In this document: positions 40,032 through 49,358 of the stretch, piece after piece | How the letters are laid out: every line of letters starts with the position of its first letter | How positions within the stretch are numbered: the stretch's first letter is position 1 | Assembly (NCBI GenBank): GCA_015075365.1 | Contig: JABTUN010000002.1 | Location: forward strand, 930,001 to 994,000 | Direction: 5' to 3' | DNA length: 64,000 nucleotides | Origin: Verrucomicrobiaceae bacterium | GTDB taxonomy: Bacteria; Verrucomicrobiota; Verrucomicrobiia; Verrucomicrobiales; Verrucomicrobiaceae | Made by a program: the position numbers and the translations under genes | The notes under the pieces: model-generated | Database searches by the model: none | The model's input: only the letters and a program-made list of their open reading frames with translations | Told to the model about the DNA's origin: nothing

Positions 40032-43000
40032 TCATGGCTTCGTGCTGATGACCATGCTCTCTGGCGCACTGGCCGCTGCGGGAGCCTTCACGGTGGCCGC
40101 AAAGGGCGGAGCCTCCCCACCGATCCTTCCCCCTTGGGCGATGAAAAGGTTCATCTCGTCGATCGAGGACTGGAGGTTGCGGTGCTTGGAGCGCAGGTAG
40201 GCATTCACCCGCAGGACGAGCGCGCGACCGTTCCAGGGATAAGGGGTGCCGAGTGATTGCACAGCGGACATCATGCGCTCCGTGTCGAGATGCAGCGCCA
40301 TCTCCGCGCGCACGCCCATGCGCGCGCTGCGGCAGACCTCGACGGGATACGATTGGCCCAACAGGTCGAAAACGGCCGCGAAGCGCGGATCGGCGGCCAT
40401 TTGCTTGTCGCGCGCCAGCTCGGGCAGCAGCGCCAGGGCCTCAGAAACGAGCTCCGTGCGGCACCAGGGCGTCTTTTGCAGCTCACGCAGCGCCCGTGCC
40501 GTGTGATCGAGCACCGCTCCGCCATCGCGCAGCACACTGGCGGCGATGGCATGGAGGAACTCGGCATCCGCGGCAGAAATGGAGCGAATCGCCTCGATGG
40601 CCTCGCGTGCGTCCGGCGCGCCGGTGCGGGCCTTGGCCTGTGCAAGCAGCACTTTGTCGCTCATCGTGCTGACGGACGGTGCCGGGGCCTGGAGGTAGTC
40701 GGCAAAGCGTTGGTTCTTCCAAAACAGGCGCAGGGCCGCGATGCGATCTTGAACGGGCTTGGGCACATCGGCGGGCAGCACCTCATGCGTGGCGCTGTTC
40801 CACAAACGGCCGGGGACATGGCCGCGCTCGGCGAGGTAAAGCGCCATGTCCGGCTGAGCGTCCACCTTCGGCATCTGGCAGCCGGCGCGTGTGGCGGCCT
40901 TCGTGAGATCGTAGGAGCAGTTGCCCTTTTTCGCGACGCTCCGGGCGAAGCTGAACTCCAGGCGGTTCATGTCGTCCGTGTTGATGCGGCGCCTGCCCTG
41001 CTCGGCAAGCGCGGCGCAGTAGTCGCTGTTGGCGAGGCAAGCAGCCAGGAAACCCTCTGCTGTGTCCGTCTGCCAGAACCGCGTCAGCGCCTCCTTCATC
41101 GGATCGATTTGAATGCGGCGGCGCAGGGATTCGAGCTGCCAAGGCTTGTCCTCCTTCGAGCAGATGAGCAGCATGTCCACTGTCTGCGTGGACCAGACCT
41201 CCACTTTCGGGAACACTTGCTTCAGCGTGGCGATCACGGTGGTGATCGTGTCCGGCTCCACCTCGTAACCTTGCAGCCACTGGCAGAAAATGCCGTCCTG
41301 GGTGAGGCGCTGGCTGGCGTTCACATAAAACTCGCGTGTGTAGAGGTTCGCCACGCCCGCGCGGCAGGGATTCGAGGGCTCGGAGACGATGAGGTCGTAG
41401 TTTTCGCCTTTGGTGAGCAGGAATTCGCGCGCATCGCCGGTGATGTTGTTCACGCGTGGATGTTTCATCGCGTTGCGCGTCACGGGTTCGAAGAATTCAG
41501 CGACCTTGCGGATCTCCTCCTCGAGTTCGAGCACATCGACGCGCTGCATGCCCGGCACATCGGCCAGCCAGCCGGCGGTGGTGCCGGTGCCGAGGCCCAC
41601 GACGCAGGCGTTCTGCGGATTGGGATGCAAAACGGCACCCACGATGCCCAGCATCACCTGCGTGCCCGCGTCGCTGACGGCGGAACCATCGCTCTTGCCA
41701 TTGGTGAGGAAGGCATACTGCGAGCCACCGACGACCGCCACGCTCGTCTCGCGGCCGTCGTAGGCCTGTACGAGATTGCGGCGGGTGTCTCGAAGCCACT
41801 TCTCCATGCCGAGCGCGCTGCCGACATCCTCCTTCACACGACCGTAGCCGATTGGCGTGTGCTGCCACACCGCCGTGGGGCCGACGGCAAGGAAGGCACA
41901 CGCGAGGCATGCGGCGAGCGCGCCGAGGGCAAGTTTGCTCTCACCGAGCACGCGCACGGCGGGCTGCGACTGGCGCGCTTGCAGGAAGAGCGATGCGCCG
42001 GACATCAGCGCGATGAGCATTGCGACCACGAGCCAGCAATCCGTCATGCCGAGCGCCGGGACGAGGAAGAAGCCGCCCATGAGCGAGCCGGAGATCGATC
42101 CAAAGGTGTTCCAAAGATACGCGCGGCCGAGCTGACGACCCACGCCCGCGTTTCCACGGCCGAGAAGAGACACGAGCAGCGGAAATTGAATGCCGCTGAG
42201 CAGCGAAGGCAGAAATGCCAGCAATCCCATGATCACCGCCCAGCCAAAGGCCAGCTCCGCGAGACCGAGGCCGCGCAACGAGTTGTTCAAGATCAGCGCC
42301 AGATGCGCCACACGGTCACCCAGCGCATACGGAATGAGCACGGCGAGCGCCTGGAGCGCGGAGACGATGGTGAAGCCTGCGATGGTGGGTTCCGCCTTTT
42401 TCAGAATCAGCGAGTAAAGCAGCCCGCCGATGCCCATCCCGGCCAAAACGACGCAAAGCACGAGTCCAAAGCCATACACCGACCCGCCGAGCAGCGGCGT
42501 GGAGATGCGATACCAGATCAATTCGATGACAAAGAACGTGAATCCGCTCATGAAAGCCGCCGCGAGCACAAAACCGGCCGGCGCCTTCGCTGCCACGCGT
42601 TCTTCCGTCGTGCTCTCTGCCTCAGCCGCGGCCTGACGCGGCTCTTTTTCCTGGAACATCGAAATGAAGCCGGCCGCGACGGCGATGAGCAGGTTCGCGA
42701 GCACGGCGACAGTCAGCGCGCCTTTGTTGCCCAGGTTCGGCAGCAGCCAGAAGGTGCTCAAGGCAGCGCCTGTGACCGCGCCGGCGATGTTGATGCCGTA
42801 AAAGAAGGCAGTGATGGAGCGGCGCGGATCATCATCGCGTTGGGCGAATTTCATCGCCGCCGGCAGCGTGCCGCCCATCAAAAAGCACGGCAGGCCGAGC
42901 ACCAGCGCCGTCATGAGCAGTTGCAGGCAGGTAGCCCAGCCCAGGCCCATGCCCGCCGTGCCGCCGGTCTTCAAATAGAGCGCCCGGGCCAGTCCCAGCA

Positions 43001-43298
43001 TCGCCGGGGAAGCCACCGCCGCCAGGGCGATGCCCACTTCCAGCCGCGCGTAGAAGCGAAACGGCCTGCCCACGCGCTCCACCCAGCTACCAAAGAATTT
43101 CCCGCCAAAGCCAAGCCCGGCCATGAAGACCGCCACCACCGCCGCCGCCGCCGGAGCCGCCCCGCCGAAGACCAGCCGGAATTCCCGCAGCCAGACCGTC
43201 TGGTAAACCAGTGAGCAAAAGCCCGAGAGAAGCAAAATGGCCGCCAGGAGGACCTGAGTGGTCTTCTGGGAGGTGAGGGAGGATGTGGAAGTGCTCAT
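40032..43298 (-). CDS. Membrane-embedded spermidine-synthase-like methyltransferase-fold protein
   Basis: 1088 residues. Residues ~1-460 hold about 12-14 membrane helices (VLLAAILLLSGFCSLVYQTVWLREF; MGGTLPAAMKFAQ; VIELIWYR; AYLWNTFGSISGSLMGG), the domain often fused to bacterial spermine/spermidine synthases. Residues ~545-730 are the Rossmann-like aminopropyltransferase fold: VVGLGTGTTAGWLAD (~565), VDVLELEEEIRKVAEFF, ITGDAREFLLTKGENYDLIVSEPSNPCRAGVANLYTREFY. A further ~350-residue cytosolic tail follows. Whether it makes polyamines is unproven; many membrane-fused members have unknown substrates. Confidence 0.82.
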   Translation of the reverse strand: MSTSTSSLTSQKTTQVLLAAILLLSGFCSLVYQTVWLREFRLVFGGAAPAAAAVVAVFMAGLGFGGKFFGSWVERVGRPFRFYARLEVGIALAAVASPAMLGLARALYLKTGGTAGMGLGWATCLQLLMTALVLGLPCFLMGGTLPAAMKFAQRDDDPRRSITAFFYGINIAGAVTGAALSTFWLLPNLGNKGALTVAVLANLLIAVAAGFISMFQEKEPRQAAAEAESTTEERVAAKAPAGFVLAAAFMSGFTFFVIELIWYRISTPLLGGSVYGFGLVLCVVLAGMGIGGLLYSLILKKAEPTIAGFTIVSALQALAVLIPYALGDRVAHLALILNNSLRGLGLAELAFGWAVIMGLLAFLPSLLSGIQFPLLVSLLGRGNAGVGRQLGRAYLWNTFGSISGSLMGGFFLVPALGMTDCWLVVAMLIALMSGASLFLQARQSQPAVRVLGESKLALGALAACLACAFLAVGPTAVWQHTPIGYGRVKEDVGSALGMEKWLRDTRRNLVQAYDGRETSVAVVGGSQYAFLTNGKSDGSAVSDAGTQVMLGIVGAVLHPNPQNACVVGLGTGTTAGWLADVPGMQRVDVLELEEEIRKVAEFFEPVTRNAMKHPRVNNITGDAREFLLTKGENYDLIVSEPSNPCRAGVANLYTREFYVNASQRLTQDGIFCQWLQGYEVEPDTITTVIATLKQVFPKVEVWSTQTVDMLLICSKEDKPWQLESLRRRIQIDPMKEALTRFWQTDTAEGFLAACLANSDYCAALAEQGRRRINTDDMNRLEFSFARSVAKKGNCSYDLTKAATRAGCQMPKVDAQPDMALYLAERGHVPGRLWNSATHEVLPADVPKPVQDRIAALRLFWKNQRFADYLQAPAPSVSTMSDKVLLAQAKARTGAPDAREAIEAIRSISAADAEFLHAIAASVLRDGGAVLDHTARALRELQKTPWCRTELVSEALALLPELARDKQMAADPRFAAVFDLLGQSYPVEVCRSARMGVRAEMALHLDTERMMSAVQSLGTPYPWNGRALVLRVNAYLRSKHRNLQSSIDEMNLFIAQGGRIGGEAPPFAATVKAPAAASAPESMVISTKP

Positions 43299-43327
43299 GA
43301 GGTGAAAGTCAGGCTATCTTTATAATT

Positions 43328-43357
43328 TCTATACTTTTAAAACTAACTGCAAGGCAA
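43328..43357 (-). promoter_or_regulatory. Candidate promoter for the spermidine-synthase-like gene
   Basis: On the minus strand TTGCCT (43352-43357) and TATAGA (43328-43333) are 18 bp apart, ending 30 bp before the ATG at 43298, inside the AT-richest stretch of this part of the window. A plus-strand TATAAT (43321-43326) is also present but lacks a matching -35. Confidence 0.35.
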
Positions 43358-43513
43358 AACTTCAAATTTCTGTCCCAACCCGCCGAAAACCCGCTTCCAA
43401 GACACTTCCCCGCTCACTGCCATTCTCACAGTGGCTTCCGAGACATCTCTCCGCTCCGTTCCCTCATTTTCCCCTGTTCAGCCCGTCACTTTCCTGCCAC
43501 AAACGGCGCCTTC

Positions 43514-44401
43514 ATGAAGCTCAAGATTGATCTCGACGAATTCCGCGTGCCGGACGGCAGCCCCTTCCGCATCAAGAAGGCCAAAACCAAGGTGAAGGAC
43601 TTTTACCAAAATGACGCGCATTACGAGTCGCTCATCGCCGAGTTCCGCGTGGAGATCGACGAACTGCAGCAGAAGATGTATGCCCAGAATCACCAGGGGC
43701 TGCTGCTGATCTTCCAGGCCATGGACGCCGCCGGAAAGGACAGCACGATCAAGCATGTGATGAGCGGCGTGAACACGCAGGGTGTGGAGTCCCACGCCTT
43801 CAAACGGCCCACGGACGCGGAGCTGGACCACGACTTCCTCTGGCGCACCACCCGCGTCATGCCTCCGCGTGGACGCATCGGCATCTTCAACCGCAGCTAC
43901 TACGAGGAAGTGCTCGTCTGCCGGGTGCATCCCGAGATCGTCACCAAGATCCAGCGGCTGCCCGCCAAGACCACCAGCAATCTCAACAAGCTCTTTGCCG
44001 ACCGCTTGAAGGACATCCGCAATTTCGAGGCCTACAGCCACCGCAACGGCATCCGCATCGTGAAGTTCTTCCTCCATGTGTCGAAGGAGGAGCAAAAAAA
44101 GCGCTTCCTGGCCCGCATCGACACGCCGAGCAAAAATTGGAAGTTTGAGGAGGCCGACGTGCGCGAGCGCGCCCACTGGAAGGACTACATGGACGCCTAC
44201 GAGGACGCCATCCGCGTCACCGGCACGGAGGACTGCCCTTGGTATGTGGTCCCGGCCGATGACAAGAAGAACATGCGCCTCATCGTCAGCGCCGCCATCC
44301 TTGACGAGATGCAGCGCATGAAACTCACCTGGCCGAAGCTGCCCGCCGACAAGCTCGGCGGCCTTGCCCGCTGCAAAAAGCTGCTGATGTCGGAAAAATG
44401 A
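43514..44401 (+). CDS. ppk2: Polyphosphate kinase 2 family protein
   Basis: 295 residues, the usual PPK2 core. Walker A AMDAAGKDST (~70-79), lid/lid-adjacent HAFKRPTDAELDHDFLWR, Walker B RGRIGIFNRSYYEEVLVCRVHPE (~115), SHRNGIRIVKFFLHVSKEEQKKRFLARID and a C-terminal WYVVPADDKKNMRLIVSAAI. PPK2 enzymes use polyphosphate to phosphorylate nucleoside mono- or diphosphates; class (I, II or III) cannot be assigned by eye. Convergent with the next gene, 6 bp apart. Confidence 0.93.
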   Translation: MKLKIDLDEFRVPDGSPFRIKKAKTKVKDFYQNDAHYESLIAEFRVEIDELQQKMYAQNHQGLLLIFQAMDAAGKDSTIKHVMSGVNTQGVESHAFKRPTDAELDHDFLWRTTRVMPPRGRIGIFNRSYYEEVLVCRVHPEIVTKIQRLPAKTTSNLNKLFADRLKDIRNFEAYSHRNGIRIVKFFLHVSKEEQKKRFLARIDTPSKNWKFEEADVRERAHWKDYMDAYEDAIRVTGTEDCPWYVVPADDKKNMRLIVSAAILDEMQRMKLTWPKLPADKLGGLARCKKLLMSEK

Positions 44402-44407
44402 GCGGCG

Positions 44408-45106
44408 TCATCCGGGGCGTGACTTCCCTGCCCCGGGCAGCGCGCTGAGAAAAAAGTAGCGCGGGGAACGCAGCGCATCGCCCACCTCGCGGATGGCCAT
44501 GGCAAAGAGCAGGTCGTTCAGGCGTTCGACAGCCTGCGGGTGCTTGTTCAGATGCCGTTCCAGAAATTCGCGCGCGCGGCGGTTGGCGGCGAATTCGACG
44601 GGCACGGTGCCCAGGTTCAACATCACCAGCAGGCCAAAGAGCATCACGAAGACAAGAATGGCGTTCCGGGGCACCAACACGCGCCCCAGCATGAGCCCCA
44701 CCAGCACCAGCGCCGAAAAGACAGGCAGATAACGGCACAGCCGGATGCAGCTCTGCCGCCATTTCAGCTCGCCCAGGCCCTCGGCGCCCGTTTGCAGCGC
44801 GTGCGCGGCCTCATGCAGGGCGACCGCCCAGGCGGCCAGCGTGGTGCCCTGGGCCACCTCCTTGCGCAGAAAAAGCCGCCGCCGCACCGGGTCGAAGTAA
44901 TCGCTCACCACGCTGTCGTGCTCGACGATTTGCACATCGCTGACACACTCCGTGGCCAGGAAAAGCCTCGCGATCTCCTCCCCTGTGTGCGCCGTGGGCG
45001 CGGTGACGCGCGCGCCCTTGTTCATCATCGCCATATGTCTCCCCGCGGCCCACTGGCTGATGCCAAAGGCGGCGACGGCGACAACAATAAGGAGAATGAA
45101 GACCAT
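44408..45106 (-). CDS. Membrane zinc metallopeptidase, YugP-like
   Basis: 232 residues from the ATG at 45106 (a TTG 12 bp earlier is weaker). Membrane helix at the N-terminus (VFILLIVVAVAAFGISQWAAG), then VSDYFDPVRRRLFLRKEVAQGTTLAAWAVALHEAAHALQ with the HExxH zinc site HEAAH (~98). Two further hydrophobic helices follow (VFSALVLVGLMLGRVLV, ILVFVMLFGLLVMLNLGTVPVEFAANRRA), the latter ending in the E-x-x-A-N-R third-ligand region of neutral zinc metallopeptidases. Likely membrane-protein quality control. Substrate unknown. Confidence 0.85.
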   Translation of the reverse strand: MVFILLIVVAVAAFGISQWAAGRHMAMMNKGARVTAPTAHTGEEIARLFLATECVSDVQIVEHDSVVSDYFDPVRRRLFLRKEVAQGTTLAAWAVALHEAAHALQTGAEGLGELKWRQSCIRLCRYLPVFSALVLVGLMLGRVLVPRNAILVFVMLFGLLVMLNLGTVPVEFAANRRAREFLERHLNKHPQAVERLNDLLFAMAIREVGDALRSPRYFFLSALPGAGKSRPG

Positions 45107-45196
45107 GCGCTGACCCAAACGCGGCCCGGAGGCGCTGTCATCCGCGATTTGCCCGCTTTCACAGCATCCCGGAGCGAATGCGCCCGCGACGAACGC

Positions 45197-45910
45197 TTAC
45201 CGCGCGTTCATCCACGGGATCTGCGGCTCGCCTCGGAGCTGCTTCCAGTTGTTCATGGCCATCATGCCAAAGAACAGCAGGGCGAACAGGCCGCCGCCGA
45301 TGCGGGTGCCGGCGCGAATGTCGATGAGCCTCAGGATGGCGGTCTGCATGTCCACCCAGGCCCGGGTATCAAGCGCACTGACCGCCAGCACGATGGCACA
45401 GACGAGGCTGATGACGAGCGCGGTGCGCATTTTGCCAAGAAGCGCCGCGCAGAGGCGGCCTCCATCCAGCGGAAGGATGGGCACGAGATTCAGCAGCGCC
45501 CAGAAGATGCTGACCACGGTGAAGGAATCACAGAATTCCCGCAGCCATGGATTCGGAACACGCCAGAGGGTCATGGCCCAGCCCACGGCCAGCCCGGCGG
45601 CGATTTGCAGACCCGGACCTGCGGCGGTGAGCTGGATGTCCTGCGCGCGGGTATAAAGCCTGCTCCCCTGCGCATAGCCGCCAAAGGCATACAGCACGAT
45701 GCCCACCCGGTGATCGCCAAAGCCGCGCATGGCAAAGGCGTGGCCGAGTTCGTGAATGAGGATCGACACCAGCACCGCCAGGACCCAGGCGAGAACACTG
45801 CGAAACGCCTCCGGCGTGCCTGCCCCTAGCGCGCCGCCCATGAGGGCGGTGTTCAGCCAGAACATCCAGTGAATGAAAACGGGGAAGCCGAAGAGGTTGA
45901 AACGGAGCAT
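45197..45910 (-). CDS. Site-2 protease family (M50) zinc metalloprotease
   Basis: 237 residues from the ATG at 45910; a TTG 12 codons upstream would add only a Pro-rich leader. Six membrane helices with HELGH at 53-57 in ILIHELGHAFAMRGFGDHRVG and the distal NLVPILPLDGGRLCAAL motif with its Asp ligand (~150), both diagnostic of the M50 rhomboid-like/S2P class. No PDZ or CBS domain. Cuts membrane-embedded substrates; partner unknown. Upstream on the same strand is ppc, separated by an inverted repeat. Confidence 0.88.
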   Translation of the reverse strand: MLRFNLFGFPVFIHWMFWLNTALMGGALGAGTPEAFRSVLAWVLAVLVSILIHELGHAFAMRGFGDHRVGIVLYAFGGYAQGSRLYTRAQDIQLTAAGPGLQIAAGLAVGWAMTLWRVPNPWLREFCDSFTVVSIFWALLNLVPILPLDGGRLCAALLGKMRTALVISLVCAIVLAVSALDTRAWVDMQTAILRLIDIRAGTRIGGGLFALLFFGMMAMNNWKQLRGEPQIPWMNAR

Positions 45911-45948
45911 CGAACGGACTCTGCCCGGCGAGGGATGCGGTGGCAATG

Positions 45949-46009
45949 GGTTTCAAGTTCCAGGTTTCAAGTTCTATGAGCTGGCATCTTGAAACGTGGA
46001 ACCTGAAAC
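45949..46009. repeat. Inverted pair of the GTTTCAAGTTCC motif
   Basis: Two arms of ~22 bp, with GTTTCAAGTTCCAGG in the left and GTGGAACCTGAAAC in the right, pair with two mismatches across a ~16-bp loop. Lies between the end of ppc and the start of the M50 protease. It could fold as an RNA stem but lacks the T-run of an intrinsic terminator. Confidence 0.65.
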
Positions 46010-46020
46010 AAAAAGCCCAT

Positions 46021-48765
46021 CTACCCCGTCGTGCGCAGGCCGGAGGCGATGGCATTGATGGAAATGAGCATGTCCGGCAGCATGGAGTCCGCCCGGGCTT
46101 GATCGCCTGCGGCCAGCAGGGCGCGCCATTGCTTCAAAAGCTCGATCTGCTGGAGATGCAGCGCGCGCAGCGGTGCCTCGCGGATGTCGAGGGTGTAGGC
46201 CAGGCGCGGACGGCGCGCGGCGAAGGTGCCTTTGAAAAGATCCTCAAGGATCGTGCGCGTCGTGTCGTGCTCCCTCAGGATGATGTCGAGGAAGCGCGCG
46301 CGGACCGTTTCATCAGGCACGAGGCCGGCATAGCCGCACATGAGGTCCGTGTTGGCGCTGACGAGCGAGCTTTCGATGTTCGTGAGCACGTACTGCAGGA
46401 AAGGCGTCTGTGGCAGCGCGGCGGCGAGCGCGGCGTAGTCAGCGGGGCGTTCGGTGCGCAGTTTTTGCAAAGCGGAGCCTGCGCCGAACCAGCCGGGCAG
46501 GTAGTAGCGCGCCTGCGTCCACGAAAAGACCCACGGAATGGCGCGCAGGTCGTCCAGCGTGGCCTGACCGGTGCGGCGCGCGGGCCGGGAGCCGATGCGC
46601 GCGTTTTCCAGCGCATCAATCGGCGTGGCCGCGCGGTAAAACGTCATGAAACCCGGCGTGTGCAGCAGCGCGCGGTAGGCATCGCGGCTCTCGGCGGCCA
46701 GTTGGTCGAGGATGGGCTCGATGGGCGGCATTTCCTTCTTCGCGAAGCGATGCCGCGCGGTCGTGGCGGCGGCGGAGGCGATCAAAAGCTCCGCGTTATA
46801 GACGGCGGAGCCGATGTGCGCGTATTTTTGCGCAATCGTCTCGCCCTGCTCCGTCATGCGCATCACACCGCTGAGCGATCCGTGCGGCAGCGCCTCCATG
46901 AACCAGTGCGTGGGCCCCGCTCCGCGCCCCACGGTGCCGCCGCGGCCGTGGAAGAACACCGGCTTTGCACCGTGCTGCTGGATCGTCTGTGACAAGGCGG
47001 CCTGCGCACGATGCAGCGCCCACTGGCTGGCCAGGATGCCGCAGTCCTTGTTCGAATCGGAGTAGCCCACCATCACCTGGAAGACTTTGTCCGCGCTGCT
47101 CATGCTGCGCTTCGTCACCGGATGATCGAGGAAGGCGGTCACAATGCCCGGACCGGCCACGAGGTCGTCCATCGTCTCAAACAACGGCACCACGGGCAAC
47201 GGGCAACGCAGCCCCTCCGCCGTCCACTCCGCCAGCCCCGCCTCGCGTGCGAGCAGATAAACGATGAGCAGGTCCTCCACGCGCCGCGTCATCGACACGA
47301 TGAGCGAACCCAGGCCCTCCTTGCCATGCGCGGCGATGTGCGCGGCCAGCACGCGATGGCAGGCCAGCACCGTGTCCGCCTCCGGCCCGGCGGAAATGCC
47401 CGGCGCGAGGAAGGGACGCGGCGAGAGCAGCTCACGCTCCAGCAGCGCGCGTTTTTCCTCGATGCTCCACTCGACGAAACTGCGCGCATCGAGCAATCCG
47501 GCGGCGCGCAGCAGTTGATCGAGTGCTTTTTCATGAAACGCGGAATTTTGCCGCACATCGAGCGCCGCGCCGTGAAAGCCGAAGGCGTGAATGCGCTGGC
47601 GGAAGGGCGCGATGAGGTCTGCCACGAGCGCGGAGGCGCCCACTTCGTCCAGGGTCCGCGCCAGCGTGTCCAGATCGGCCAGCAGCTCGGCGGGGCTCGA
47701 GTAAGCAGCGGCGGATTGCGGCTTTTCGACCGCCAGCAGCACTTTCGCGCGCATGAGATACGCCGTGCAGCGCCACGGCTCCTCTTTGTTGCGGTCGAGG
47801 ATGTAGGCGAGGTCGATGTGCGGCTCGTTGTGCAGCGAGGAGACGAGTTTTTCGTGCAGTTCGGTCAATAGAGGCGGTTTGACCTGGAAGAGAGAGCTCA
47901 GAGGCAGATTCGCCGCCAGAGACTCCAGCGCGCGGCGATGCACGCGGAGCGCGTTGGTGCGCATCAGCTTCAGCGCGTGCTCCGTGATGTCCGCCGTCAC
48001 GAAAGGATGTCCATCGCGGTCACCGCCGATCCACGAACCAAATCGCAGCAGCGGCTTCAAGGTGTCGATTTGAGCCGGATCAAAGCCCGCCGCCTGCCAG
48101 CTTTCGCGCAGATGCACATGCGCGCGGCTCAGCGCCTCGGGGAAGACCTCGCGCAGGTAATGCAGCGCGTTTTGCAGCTCCGCCTCGATGCTGGGGCGCG
48201 TGACATGGATCTCACCGGTGCGCCACAGGCATTCCAGTTGCGTCTGGAGCTGGCGTTGCAGCCGGGCCTGCTCGCGCGGTGTGTAGGCCGCGTTTTCATG
48301 GCGGTTCATGAGGCTGTAAATCTCGCGGTGCAGATCGCGCACGGACTCGCGCTTCGCCTCTGTGGGATGCGCGGTGAGCACCGGCTCCACCGCGATGTCT
48401 TTCAGCACGCCGAGGATGTCCCCCTCGCTCAAGCCGAGCGCGATCATTTCGCGCAGATTGTCCGGCCACAGGCCTTTTTCGGCCTCCGGCCCCTCTTTTT
48501 TCTCCCGCAGCCGCCGCACCTGCGAGGCGGCGCGCTCCTCGACGATGTTCAGGAGCTGGAAGGCGATCGAATAGGCCTGTCCAAGCGCGCGGCTGGCCGT
48601 TTCGTCGGTTCTGGCGGTCTCATTGATCCAGGGCAGCCGTGCGGCGAGATCCGGCTCCCCCATCCGGCGCAAAACCTCCGCGAAGGCCTGCATGAGGAAA
48701 CGCAGGTCGTCTTCGAGGAGTTGAAAACCGAGGGAGCGGAGAGGCTGGGCGGGGTTGGCTGGCAT
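46021..48765 (-). CDS. ppc: Phosphoenolpyruvate carboxylase
   Basis: 914 residues, full length for bacterial PEPC. Active-site His in VLTAHPTEAKRESV (~130), VMVGYSDSNKDCGILASQWAL (~565), the Arg-rich loop FHGRGGTVGRGAGPTH, PWVFSWTQARYYLPGWFG, IESSLVSANTDLMCGYAGL and the typical C-terminal ISINAIASGLRTTG. It makes oxaloacetate from PEP and bicarbonate to replenish the TCA cycle. ATG chosen at 48765. Minus strand, divergent from the NTF2-like gene. Confidence 0.95.
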   Translation of the reverse strand: MPANPAQPLRSLGFQLLEDDLRFLMQAFAEVLRRMGEPDLAARLPWINETARTDETASRALGQAYSIAFQLLNIVEERAASQVRRLREKKEGPEAEKGLWPDNLREMIALGLSEGDILGVLKDIAVEPVLTAHPTEAKRESVRDLHREIYSLMNRHENAAYTPREQARLQRQLQTQLECLWRTGEIHVTRPSIEAELQNALHYLREVFPEALSRAHVHLRESWQAAGFDPAQIDTLKPLLRFGSWIGGDRDGHPFVTADITEHALKLMRTNALRVHRRALESLAANLPLSSLFQVKPPLLTELHEKLVSSLHNEPHIDLAYILDRNKEEPWRCTAYLMRAKVLLAVEKPQSAAAYSSPAELLADLDTLARTLDEVGASALVADLIAPFRQRIHAFGFHGAALDVRQNSAFHEKALDQLLRAAGLLDARSFVEWSIEEKRALLERELLSPRPFLAPGISAGPEADTVLACHRVLAAHIAAHGKEGLGSLIVSMTRRVEDLLIVYLLAREAGLAEWTAEGLRCPLPVVPLFETMDDLVAGPGIVTAFLDHPVTKRSMSSADKVFQVMVGYSDSNKDCGILASQWALHRAQAALSQTIQQHGAKPVFFHGRGGTVGRGAGPTHWFMEALPHGSLSGVMRMTEQGETIAQKYAHIGSAVYNAELLIASAAATTARHRFAKKEMPPIEPILDQLAAESRDAYRALLHTPGFMTFYRAATPIDALENARIGSRPARRTGQATLDDLRAIPWVFSWTQARYYLPGWFGAGSALQKLRTERPADYAALAAALPQTPFLQYVLTNIESSLVSANTDLMCGYAGLVPDETVRARFLDIILREHDTTRTILEDLFKGTFAARRPRLAYTLDIREAPLRALHLQQIELLKQWRALLAAGDQARADSMLPDMLISINAIASGLRTTG

Positions 48766-48880
48766 TGGGAGATAAATATAATGAGCAGGAAGCGGGCCGG
48801 ATCACGGACCTGGCCTTTACAGCGGAGGCAGATTCCTTACCAATCCGCACCGGTCCCACAACCCCGATCCCGAATTCCTC

Positions 48881-49306
48881 ATGTCCGAAGCCCAGCAGTC
48901 CGCCGTCTCCCTCATCCGCCGCTACTACGACACCTTCAACTCCGGCGACCGCGAGGCGCTGCTGGCCCTGTTGGCGGAGGATGTCGTGCATGACATCAAC
49001 CAGGGCGGCTGCGAGACGGGCGTGGCGGCCTTCCGGGCCTTCCTGGGGCGCATGGACCGCTGCTACCGGGAAACCGTGGTCGATCTGGTCGCCATGGCGG
49101 AGGAAGGCGGCACGCGCGGCGCGGCGGAGTTTTTCATCGAGGGCGAATACATCTCGACCGATGAGGGCCTGCCCCCGGCGGCCGGACAGCGCTACCGCCT
49201 GCGCGTAGGGGCCTTCTTTGAGCTGGCCGCAGGCCGGGTGCGGCGCGTGACCAACTACTACAATCTGCAAGACTGGCTGCGCATGGTCACCGGCGCGGCA
49301 GCGTGA
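48881..49306 (+). CDS. NTF2/SnoaL-like small protein
   Basis: 141 residues with the cone-shaped NTF2 pattern: N-terminal helices AVSLIRRYYDTFNSGDREALLALLAEDVVHDINQGGCETG, FRAFLGRMDRCYRETVVDLVAM and beta strands EFFIEGEYISTDEG, YRLRVGAFFELAAGRVRRVTNYYN. Related to SnoaL-like/ketosteroid-isomerase-type proteins whose substrate ranges from steroids to none. Function here unknown. The ATG at 48881 is the only good start. Confidence 0.75.
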   Translation: MSEAQQSAVSLIRRYYDTFNSGDREALLALLAEDVVHDINQGGCETGVAAFRAFLGRMDRCYRETVVDLVAMAEEGGTRGAAEFFIEGEYISTDEGLPPAAGQRYRLRVGAFFELAAGRVRRVTNYYNLQDWLRMVTGAAA

Positions 49307-49358
49307 ACGGCGAGGATTTCAGTTTCCGCGTGTTCGAGGCCCGGCTAGCGTTCTTCGC

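Noticed and set aside
39785..40048. 87-residue plus-strand frame in the 704-bp gap
   Set aside because: Arg/Pro-rich, no start context, no recognisable family, and it runs into the 3' end of the convergent gene.
40257..43214. 985-residue plus-strand frame opposite the spermidine-synthase-like gene
   Set aside because: High-GC shadow frame; Arg/His/Ala-rich with no signal or domain, while the minus strand holds a clear membrane protein.
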